Shown one piece after another: positions 1-5,776 of a DNA stretch of 5,776 bases. Position 1 is the stretch's first letter, and each line of letters opens with the position of its first letter. Origin of the DNA: Micrococcales bacterium. Lineage in GTDB: Bacteria; Actinomycetota; Actinomycetes; Actinomycetales; Dermatophilaceae. Below the pieces are notes generated by a model, which made no database searches, had not been told where the DNA came from, and saw only the letters and a list, made by a program, of their open reading frames with translations. The stretch spans positions 1 to 5,776 of the forward strand of contig PKWT01000017.1 of the NCBI GenBank assembly GCA_003132125.1, read 5' to 3'. A program made the translations under genes and the position numbers.

Positions 1-88
1 TACCGGCCGAGCAGGACGGTGCCACCACGGCTCCCCGTTTGATGAGTAATATGTCCCAACGCCGTCGGCCGCGATTGGAAAATATCTC
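1..88 (+). other. Leader region upstream of ppdK, possibly the end of an upstream gene
   Basis: No recognisable promoter boxes are visible. The ppdK frame has an in-frame TAA at 47-49 and no ATG between it and 89, which fixes the ATG at 89 as the first ATG. A weak ribosome-binding sequence GGAA lies at 77-80, eight bases before the start. One other frame is open from position 3 and ends in a TGA at 90-92 that overlaps the ppdK start as ATGA. This could be the last 29 codons of an upstream gene, but I recognise no protein in it, and the stretch is too short to prove coding. Confidence 0.3.
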
Positions 89-2863
89 ATGAAATATCTC
101 TTTGATTTCAGCCACGCGCATCGTCGTACCCCAATGGAGATGAAGGATCTACTTGGGGGTAAGGGTGCGAACCTGGCTGAAATGACGTCGGTACTCAAGC
201 TACCCGTGCCGCCAGGCTTCACGATTACGACCGATGCCTGTCGTGCCTACCTGACGAGCGGATGGCCCACCGCGCTCGACGATGAACTCACTCGAGCGCG
301 TCAGCGTCTCGAGAAGGCCATGGGCAAGATAATCGGCGATCCCGCGAACCCGCTGCTCGTCTCGGTGCGATCCGGGGCGAAGTTTTCCATGCCGGGGATG
401 ATGGATACGGTCCTGAATTTGGGACTTAACGACCGATCGGTCGCTGGTCTCGCGCGCCAGACCAGCGATGAAAGATTCGCCTACGACTCGTATCGTCGCT
501 TCATTGCCATGTACGGGCGAATCGTCTTGGGTCTGAATGGTGAACTGTTCGACGAACGACTCGATGCGGTAAAACGTGCCGCGGGCACTACGTCGGACGC
601 TGAAGTTCCAGTAGAACTGCTGAAGATCCTCGTCCGGGACTACAAAGAAGTCGTCAAGGAGCACACTGGCAAGTCGTTCCCCCAAACGTCGCACGCGCAG
701 TTGCGCGGGGCAATCGAAGCCGTATTTCGCAGTTGGAACGGGCCGCGCGCCATTGCCTATCGAGATCGCGAGCGAATCGCCCACGATCTCGGCACTGCTG
801 TCAACATCCAGGCGATGGTCTTTGGCAACCGAGACAACAACTCGGGCACTGGAGTGGGATTCACGCGCAATCCCGCCACCGGTGCCAAGAAACCCTACGG
901 TGACTTCTTAGTTAACGCCCAGGGCGAGGACGTGGTCGCGGGCATCAGAAATACCGAGCCGCTCAGTGCACTACGGCGCAAGTTTCCCGTCGTTCACGCA
1001 GAGCTCCTCACGATCTTTGATCGTCTGGAGCGGCACTACCGCGACATGTGCGACACCGAGTTCACGATTCAGCAGGGCAAACTCTGGATGCTGCAGACCA
1101 GAGTCGGCAAGCGCACCGGGAGAGCGGCCCTGACGATGGCGGTTGAGATGACCGGCGAGCCCGCAATCAAGTTGACCCGCCCCGAAGCGATAGGACGAAT
1201 CAGCGAGGACCACCTCTCCCAGGTTCTGCACCCTCAATTTAAGGGCAATAACTACACCGTGCTGACCAAGGGCCTTGGTGTATCGCCCGGCGCCGCCGTT
1301 GGCCGGGCCTATTTCAGCGCCGACGCCGCGGTCGCGGCCGCGGCGCGGGGGGAGCGGGTCATTCTCGTGCGCTCGGAAACTTCTCCCGAAGACGTTCATG
1401 GCATGCTCGCGGCCGAGGGAATCCTGACGTCACGCGGTGGAATGGTGAGTCACGCAGCGGTGGTCGCTCGCGGCTGGGGTAAACCAGCGGTGGTAGGTGC
1501 TGAATCGGTCCGTATTGCTGGAGATCACGTCGTGGTGGGAGAAACGGCGATTATCGAAGGTGACTGGCTTTCAATCAATGGCACGAACGGGGTGGTGGTT
1601 AGAGGACAAGTTGAGCTGGTCTCGGTCAAACCGCCGAAAGAGTTCGCCACGATTCTCGAGTGGGCCGATCATATTCGAGAGGGCGAACTCGGCGTGCGAG
1701 CTAACGCCGACACTGGTGCAGACGCGAAGGTGGCCCGGGCCATGGGCGCGGAAGGTATTGGTCTTTGCCGCACTGAACATATGTTCCTTGGAGAGGACCG
1801 CCTGGTCACCGTTCGCAGAATGATTCTGGCCTCGGATCCTGAAGAAGAGTTGGCCGCGCTGGAAGAACTTCGCTCGGCGCAACAGCAGGATTTCTACGAA
1901 ATCCTCGTAGCGATGGATGGACTACCCGTCACGGTCCGATTACTCGATCCCCCGTTGCACGAGTTTCTTCCCTCCACCCATGAACTTGCAATCAAAGAGG
2001 CCACGACTGGGCTCAGTGATCAGGAGAAACTGCTCTTCGAGGCTGCCTTGTCGTGGCAGGAAGTCAATCCGATGCTCGGTACCCGCGGCGTGCGCCTCGG
2101 TGTTGTCAAGCCTGGTCTCTACGCGATGCAGGTCCAGGCTCTCATGGAAGCCGCCCAACGACGCATCAAGGAAGGCGGCCGGCCGATTCTCGAGATCATG
2201 ATCCCGCTGACCATCTCGAGGGAGGAACTCGCGCTGGCGCGAGGATGGGTGCTTGACGCCGTGTCCCAAGCCAATGCCAGTGTGACCAAATCGAAGCGGG
2301 GTCCTCGGGACCAGATCAACGTCTTGATTGGCACGATGATTGAAACACCGAGAGCGGCGTTGCTCGCCGATCAGATTGCTGAGGCGTCGGATTTCTTCTC
2401 CTTTGGCACGAACGACCTGACCCAGATGACGTTCGGTTTCAGCCGCGACGACGTTGAAGGTCGAATCATGAAGCCCTATCTCGAACTCGGACTCTTGAAG
2501 CACAATCCCTTCGAAGTCGTAGACGCCGAAGGTGTGGCGATGCTCGTACGCTTGGGGGTGCAAAAAGGTCGCGAAACCAAACCAAAACTCAAGACCGGCG
2601 TATGCGGCGAGCATGGCGGCGAACCCGAGTCGATCAGGATTTTCTACGAAGCTGGTGTTGACTACGTGAGTTGCTCACCCTTTCGCATCCCTGTCGCGCG
2701 TCTCGCTGCGGCCCAGGCGGTTCTGGCGCGACGCAGCGAATCAGCCGCGCGAATCACCTCGAAGAAATCGTCGACTCCGGCTAAGACATCCAAGAAGAGC
2801 GCAACGGTTCGAGTTGTAAAGAAGACTGTGCGCACGAGTCAGCCAGCTCGGCGGCAGGGTTGA
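89..2863 (+). CDS. ppdK: Pyruvate, phosphate dikinase (full length)
   Basis: This cytosolic enzyme interconverts ATP + phosphate + pyruvate and AMP + diphosphate + phosphoenolpyruvate, linking glycolysis and gluconeogenesis; the family is usually a homodimer. All three domains are visible. The N-terminal nucleotide-binding domain has GGKGANLAEM (residues 23-32, K25), VRSGAKFSMPGMMDT (R94), GFTRNPATG, and E324 and Q336. The swivelling phosphohistidine domain has GGMVSHAAVVARGWGKPA with catalytic H455. The C-terminal PEP/pyruvate barrel has GLCRTEHMF (R561), RLLDPPLHEFLP (R617), MIETPRAA (E752), FGTNDLTQ (N775, D776) and TGVCGEHGG with the acid/base cysteine C839. At 924 residues it exceeds the usual 870-900 because of a basic tail from residue 881. 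The start at 89 gives the family-typical MKYLFDFS. The residue normally Thr at position 453 is Val. The gene is intact, unlike the genes downstream. Confidence 0.97.
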   Translation: MKYLFDFSHAHRRTPMEMKDLLGGKGANLAEMTSVLKLPVPPGFTITTDACRAYLTSGWPTALDDELTRARQRLEKAMGKIIGDPANPLLVSVRSGAKFSMPGMMDTVLNLGLNDRSVAGLARQTSDERFAYDSYRRFIAMYGRIVLGLNGELFDERLDAVKRAAGTTSDAEVPVELLKILVRDYKEVVKEHTGKSFPQTSHAQLRGAIEAVFRSWNGPRAIAYRDRERIAHDLGTAVNIQAMVFGNRDNNSGTGVGFTRNPATGAKKPYGDFLVNAQGEDVVAGIRNTEPLSALRRKFPVVHAELLTIFDRLERHYRDMCDTEFTIQQGKLWMLQTRVGKRTGRAALTMAVEMTGEPAIKLTRPEAIGRISEDHLSQVLHPQFKGNNYTVLTKGLGVSPGAAVGRAYFSADAAVAAAARGERVILVRSETSPEDVHGMLAAEGILTSRGGMVSHAAVVARGWGKPAVVGAESVRIAGDHVVVGETAIIEGDWLSINGTNGVVVRGQVELVSVKPPKEFATILEWADHIREGELGVRANADTGADAKVARAMGAEGIGLCRTEHMFLGEDRLVTVRRMILASDPEEELAALEELRSAQQQDFYEILVAMDGLPVTVRLLDPPLHEFLPSTHELAIKEATTGLSDQEKLLFEAALSWQEVNPMLGTRGVRLGVVKPGLYAMQVQALMEAAQRRIKEGGRPILEIMIPLTISREELALARGWVLDAVSQANASVTKSKRGPRDQINVLIGTMIETPRAALLADQIAEASDFFSFGTNDLTQMTFGFSRDDVEGRIMKPYLELGLLKHNPFEVVDAEGVAMLVRLGVQKGRETKPKLKTGVCGEHGGEPESIRIFYEAGVDYVSCSPFRIPVARLAAAQAVLARRSESAARITSKKSSTPAKTSKKSATVRVVKKTVRTSQPARRQG

Positions 2864-2875
2864 GGTAGCCCTGCC
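2853..2875 (+). terminator. Hairpin overlapping the ppdK stop codon, possible terminator
   Basis: GGCAGGGTT (2853-2861) pairs with AGCCCTGCC (2867-2875) around the loop GAGGT: eight Watson-Crick pairs plus one G-U pair. The stop codon TGA at 2861-2863 lies at the loop edge. No T-run follows, so it is a poor match to a classical intrinsic terminator; it may instead shield the 3' end of the mRNA. Confidence 0.4.
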
Positions 2876-3004
2876 ACAACTTGTCCCAACTCAGGGTTGG
2901 AACGTGTGCTGCGCCGGTCTTGGCGAACGTGATGGAAATTGAAGGGCTCAACGGTGAGTTGGCAACGGTCCGCGTCTGGCATCGCTACTCAACTCAGGTG
3001 GCCG
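2864..3004 (+). other. Spacer between ppdK and the importer relic
   Basis: I see no gene here on either strand. The 9-base word CAACTCAGG occurs at 2887-2895 and again at 2990-2998, the second copy ending just before recognisable binding-protein homology begins. No good Shine-Dalgarno plus start and no signal-peptide coding sequence precede that homology. The boundary between unrelated sequence and the binding-protein remnant therefore falls near 2990-3008. Confidence 0.45.
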
Positions 3005-3714
3005 CCTAAGCCGGGCTACGACACGATCTACTGCGGAGTGAAGTTGGCGGGTGCGAAGAAGGGCTACAAGGTCTACAACGCCGGACCGAGCAGCTTCTTG
3101 GCTTCAGCCCAGATCCAGTCGATCAACGCCGTCATTTTGAAGAAGCCGGCAGCCATCGTCCTCGGTGACGAACGAGGTGGCGAGCGCAGTGAAGTCGGGC
3201 ATCTCGGTGGTCGAGGTCGTGAGCGCGGTCGATTCCGCCAAGGCGTTGACGTTCGTCAACCCGGACGCCAAGGAGGGGGACAGGCTGCGCGATCCAGTAC
3301 TTCTCCAAGCTCCTCCCGAAGGGCGGTCAGGTCGCCATCGTCGGCTACGACCCGACGAACGGGGTCGACCAAGCCCGAGTGGCCGCCTACAAGGCAGCTC
3401 TCAACAGCGAGTCAAAGTTCGACCTCGTGAGCCCGCAGTACGCCCAGCTCGTCTCGTCACTGCTGCTCGGCATCCAAAGTTGGCGGCCATCCTCGTCAGC
3501 TCCGCCGCTAGCGGCCGCTCTCAAGGCCGAGGCCTTGCAAGCTGTCGTCTCGCAGAACTTGCGGGTTGTTGGGAAGGACGCCTTCGACGCCTTCGCCCAG
3601 CAGCCGGCAGGCAATTACGTCTCGAGAAGCGTCGTCTCGAAGGAGATCCTCGTGACACAGAAGAACTTCAACACCCCGGTAGTCCAGAGGACCGCCCACG
3701 GAGACAGCTGTTGA
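3005..3714 (+). pseudogene. Degraded sugar-type ABC substrate-binding protein gene
   Basis: The translated pieces resemble periplasmic-binding proteins of the ribose/galactose type (Peripla_BP_4), which capture a sugar outside the membrane and pass it to a permease. In order: about 3008-3163 reads GYDTIYCGVKLAGAKKGYKV and ends AAIVL; 3165-3275 continues with VTNEVASAVKSGISVVEVV and FVNPDAKEG in the next frame; 3292-3468 gives IQYFSKLLPKGGQVAIVGYD in a third; 3471-3515 gives HPKLAAILVSSAASG, back in the second; and about 3514-3714 gives LQAVVSQNLRVVGKDAFDAF in the third, with stop TGA at 3712-3714. The frame therefore changes near 3164, in 3275-3291, near 3469 and near 3513. The N-terminus with its lipoprotein or secretion signal is missing. 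The whole remnant is about 235 codons, whereas the family usually has 320-370. Segments expected after the SSAASG motif also seem lost. The ligand cannot be told. Dense local sequencing error is an alternative, but would not explain the missing N-terminus. Confidence 0.82.
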
Positions 3715-3806
3715 GACCGTCGTCCCCCCGACACCGTCGATGACCCATCGGGCGTCGACGCCTGGCGATCGGCGCCAGCCACTAGCAAAGGCGCCCTTGT
3801 CACGGA

Positions 3807-3841
3807 CCGGCGCTCCTCCGGACAGATCGGAGGAGCGCCGG
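3807..3841 (+). terminator. Strong 14-bp hairpin between binding-protein and ATPase genes
   Basis: CCGGCGCTCCTCCG (3807-3820) and CGGAGGAGCGCCGG (3828-3841) form a perfect 14-bp stem around the 7-base loop GACAGAT. No T-run follows, and none suits the opposite strand. In binding-protein-dependent importer operons such as malE-malF, an intergenic structure at this position lets the binding protein be made in excess over the membrane complex. This hairpin may act that way as a partial terminator or an mRNA 3' stabiliser. The structure is seen; the role is inferred. Confidence 0.6.
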
Positions 3842-3869
3842 CCGTGGAAGTGCCCGCTCCAAGCACCTT

Positions 3870-3874
3870 GGAGG
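3870..3874 (+). promoter_or_regulatory. Shine-Dalgarno of the ATPase gene, deciding its start
   Basis: GGAGG lies eight bases before the ATG at 3883-3885, an ideal spacing. This start begins MDQAQTPVLVNA, a plausible N-terminus, but it is one frame away from the rest of the ATPase. It shows that the ATG at 3740, which opens the long ATPase frame, is not the natural start. Confidence 0.75.
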
Positions 3875-3882
3875 CCAGCACA

Positions 3883-4642
3883 ATGGATCAAGCCCAAACG
3901 CCAGTTCTCGTCAACGCGGGGGCTGACCAAGCGCTGCGGAGCCGTCGTGGCTCTCGATGGCGTCGACTTTCAGCTCTATCCGGGCGAGGTCGTCGCGGTC
4001 GTAGGCGACAACGGGGCCGGCAAGTCGACCTTCGTGAAGGCCCTCAACGGAGTCGTGAGCTTCGACGAGGGGGAGCTCCTCTTAGGAGGTGAGCGGGTCC
4101 GCTTCGAATCGCCCTCGGACGCTCTCCGCCAGGGGATCGAGACCGTCTACCAAGACCTGGCGCTGGCAGGCGACTTGAGTGCTGCTGACAACATCTTCCT
4201 CGGGCGGGAGATATTCCAGCCCGGCATCCTCGGGCGACTCCGCCTGCTCGAGAACCGGAAGATGCGGACTGAGGCCGAGACCCTCTTGAAGAGGCTCGAG
4301 ATCGTGCTGCCCTCCGGCTCGGTCCCGGTCTGCGACCTCTCGGGAGATCAGCGGCAGTGCGTTGCGATCGCCCGGGCCGTGGCGTGGGCCAAGAGGCTCC
4401 TCATCCTCGATGAGCCCACCGCGGCTCCCGGTGTCCCCCAGCAACGAGTGGTCCTCGATCTCATCCGGCGAGTGCGAAGCGACCACGTGCCGGTGATCCT
4501 CGTCAGCCACAACATGCATGACGTCTTCGAGATCGCCGACCGGATCGTTGTCTTCAGGCGGAGCCGCAACGTGGAGACCTTCAAGACCGGCGAGTGCACG
4601 CTCGAAGACGTCGTCGGGACGATCATGGGCGCCCGGGCGTGA
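3883..4642 (+). pseudogene. Sugar ABC transporter ATPase gene, frameshifted and with altered motifs
   Basis: This is a single-domain ATPase of the CUT2 sugar importer type (FrcA-like), which would power uptake from the inner membrane face; about 252 codons is normal for the type. The natural start with Shine-Dalgarno is ATG 3883, but after roughly 12 codons the frame must change near the G-run at 3918-3922 to enter RGLTKRCGAVVALDGVDF. Beyond that point the frame is open to TGA 4640-4642. Walker A GDNGAGKST (4004-4030), the Q-loop YQD (4148-4156), Walker B LLILDEP (4397-4417) and the switch His in LVSHNM (4508-4510) are present. Three motifs look damaged: the A-loop aromatic is Cys (KRCG, TGC at 3935), the signature is LSGDQ rather than LSGGQ (GAT at 4346), and the D-loop region reads TAAPG (CCC at 4427), where I expect TAALG. 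Together these suggest loss of function. A one-base assembly error at the G-run could explain the frameshift alone, but not the substitutions. The permease start follows 35 bases after the stop. Confidence 0.78.
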
Positions 4643-4666
4643 ACCGAAGGACAGGAGTTGAGAGTG

Positions 4667-4672
4667 AGGTGG
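4667..4672 (+). promoter_or_regulatory. Shine-Dalgarno of the permease gene
   Basis: AGGTGG ends five bases before the ATG at 4678. A second purine-rich site, AGGAG at 4653-4657, is 20 bases from that ATG, which is too far. It would fit the in-frame GTG at 4669 better, so a protein three residues longer is possible. Confidence 0.55.
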
Positions 4673-4677
4673 ACGTG

Positions 4678-5776
4678 ATGACCGAGACGCGTGCGGTAGA
4701 GGAGACGAATGACGAGTCGGCGCGCACCGCTGCCGAGCTGAGCCAGGTCGCGAGGCTCACCCGCCGGAGGCGTCGCCAGCAGATCGGAGCCCAGCTCGGC
4801 ATCTTTGCCGTCCTGTTCGTTATTTACTTCGGCTTCGTCTTTGCGAGCCCCGGTCTGGTCTTCCTCTCGGCTAGCAGCATCAAGGACATCTTCCTCGCAG
4901 CCACCGAGATGATCATCCTCACCGTCGGCGAGACGTACGTCCTGATCGCCGGTGAGATCGACCTCTCGATCGGTTCGACGGTGGCCCTCACCTCGGTCGT
5001 CACGGCCAAGGTGATGATGAATCTGAGCACCAGTCTCGGAGTCGGGTGGTCGGTGGTGGCCGGCCTCGTGGCCGGTGTTGGCCTCGGTGGCCTCATGGGC
5101 CTTTTGAACGGGGTGATCACCACGCGTGCCAAGATCCCGTCGTTCCTCGTGACCCTCGGCACCTTGAGCATCGGGCTCGGCATCGCCGAGCTCATGACCG
5201 GAGGGCAGGACATCGCCGGCGTTCCGCTCAGCCTGCAAACCGACTTCGGAAATGGGGCGGTCGCTGGCATCCCGGACATTGTCGTGCTCGCCCTGGCCGT
5301 CTTCCTCGTGGCCGTGGCAGTGCTCCACTGGACGCGCTTTGGTCGCCGGACCTATGCCATCGGCTCTAACAGCGAGGCCGCCAAGCGGGCCGGAGTCCCG
5401 GTCCGCCGCCATGTGGTCCTCATCTTCGTCGTCATGGGGATGTTGGCCGAGCTGACCGGCTTCGTCGAGGTGTCCCGCTTCGGATCGACTGACATCGGTG
5501 GTCATGCCACCGATGCCCTGACGGCAATAGCGGCTGCCGCCATCGGCGGCATCAGCATCTACGGGGGTCGGGGCAGGATGTGGCCGACGCTCGGCGGCGT
5601 GCTCATCCCGACCACGATCGAGACCGGACTGATCGTCATGGGCGTCGTACCCTTCTGGGAGGTGGTGGCTGTCGGCTGTCTGATCATCATCGCCGTCGGC
5701 GTGGACGGCCGCCGTCGCTCGGCCTCGATGCGGACCTCGCAGTCAGCGCGCCCGGAGTGGCCAGAGATGCCACCTC
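4678..5776 (+). CDS. Sugar ABC transporter permease (3' end beyond the window)
   Basis: This is an integral membrane permease of the RbsC/FrcC type (BPD_transp_2 family), which forms the sugar channel and docks the ATPase. The frame is open from ATG 4678 to the window end, 366 codons, without a stop. A charged cytoplasmic N-terminus with five consecutive arginines (residues 29-33) precedes the first membrane helix (about 36-56). Family motifs follow in order: GETYVLIAGEIDLSIGS (84-100); GLLNGVITTRAKIPSFLVTL followed by the GGQDIAG loop; the cytoplasmic coupling segment AIGSNSEAAKRAGV (about 227-240); and GGRGRMWPTLGG from residue 296. Many hydrophobic helices lie between. After the last helix comes a hydrophilic stretch from about residue 341, so the stop is probably close beyond 5776. 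No frameshift or broken motif is seen, in contrast to its two partner genes. The substrate cannot be deduced. Confidence 0.9.
   Translation, partial: MTETRAVEETNDESARTAAELSQVARLTRRRRRQQIGAQLGIFAVLFVIYFGFVFASPGLVFLSASSIKDIFLAATEMIILTVGETYVLIAGEIDLSIGSTVALTSVVTAKVMMNLSTSLGVGWSVVAGLVAGVGLGGLMGLLNGVITTRAKIPSFLVTLGTLSIGLGIAELMTGGQDIAGVPLSLQTDFGNGAVAGIPDIVVLALAVFLVAVAVLHWTRFGRRTYAIGSNSEAAKRAGVPVRRHVVLIFVVMGMLAELTGFVEVSRFGSTDIGGHATDALTAIAAAAIGGISIYGGRGRMWPTLGGVLIPTTIETGLIVMGVVPFWEVVAVGCLIIIAVGVDGRRRSASMRTSQSARPEWPEMPP

Noticed and set aside
1940..2614. Minus-strand open frame of 224 codons inside ppdK, with several shorter ones
   Set aside because: They lie opposite conserved PpdK motifs, show no recognisable family and have no good start context.
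2886..2900. Short inverted repeat CCAAC-TCAGG-GTTGG as a second terminator after ppdK
   Set aside because: A 5-bp stem without a T-run is within chance expectation.
2939..3010. Start of the binding protein at the GTG-like codon near 2939
   Set aside because: The residues before about 3008 show no signal peptide or family homology; this is just the open part of the frame upstream of a truncated remnant.
3507..3518. Overlapping NheI and NotI recognition sites (GCTAGCGGCCGC) at a frame change, suggesting a cloning scar
   Set aside because: The bases also encode the expected family residues (AASG), and no other vector-like sequence is present. Such sites arise readily in GC-rich DNA.
3740..3882. 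Extended N-terminus for the ATPase from the ATG at 3740
   Set aside because: The stretch includes both arms of the 14-bp hairpin, has no resemblance to ABC ATPases, and a well-placed Shine-Dalgarno and ATG exist at 3870-3885 in another frame.
3916..3924. Programmed ribosomal frameshift in the ATPase gene
   Set aside because: There is no classic slippery heptamer or +1 release-factor-type signal, no nearby downstream structure that I can see, and importer ATPases are not known to be recoded. Mutation or sequence error is simpler.
4348..5505. Very long open frame on the minus strand across the ATPase and permease genes (385 codons)
   Set aside because: Its translation is rich in Asp, His, Glu, Gly and Arg without any family resemblance, and it mirrors the strong G/C third-position bias of the real + strand genes. 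It is a shadow.
1..5776. CRISPR arrays, tRNA or rRNA genes, IS ends, riboswitches or toxin-antitoxin genes
   Set aside because: I looked for repeats, transposase-like frames and conserved RNA structures and saw none beyond the items listed.

Overview
The window holds one complete, healthy-looking housekeeping gene followed by a damaged sugar-transport locus. The protein families and the high-GC codon use of the second half suggest an actinobacterium, perhaps of the Acidimicrobiia type. That placement is inferred from family resemblance only and is weak.

Positions 89-2863 encode pyruvate, phosphate dikinase (PpdK), full length, with every catalytic residue I looked for in place. Three of them (R561, R617 and the phosphocarrier H455) even carry the same residue numbers as the Clostridium symbiosum enzyme. 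It has two unusual traits: Val instead of Thr two residues before the catalytic His, and a Lys/Arg-rich C-terminal tail of about 44 residues. A short hairpin overlaps its stop codon.

From about 3005 to the window end lies an ABC sugar importer locus of the ribose/fructose (CUT2) type, in the order substrate-binding protein, ATPase, permease, all on the + strand. The binding-protein gene is clearly broken: it lacks its N-terminus and signal peptide, and its recognisable segments lie in three different frames with at least four frame changes and probable internal loss. A perfect 14-bp hairpin lies between it and the ATPase gene. The ATPase gene has a good Shine-Dalgarno and ATG at 3883, but the rest of the protein is in another frame, entered near a run of five Gs at 3918-3922. 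Its A-loop, signature and D-loop motifs also carry non-consensus residues. The permease gene (4678 to beyond the window) is open and looks normal.

The simplest reading is an importer operon that is decaying, or a truncated relic joined downstream of ppdK. The ppdK reading frame is intact over 2.8 kb, which argues against generally poor sequence quality, but local indel errors in the importer part cannot be excluded from the sequence alone. I do not see a convincing undescribed system here; the most informative observations concern the decay pattern and the two PpdK peculiarities.
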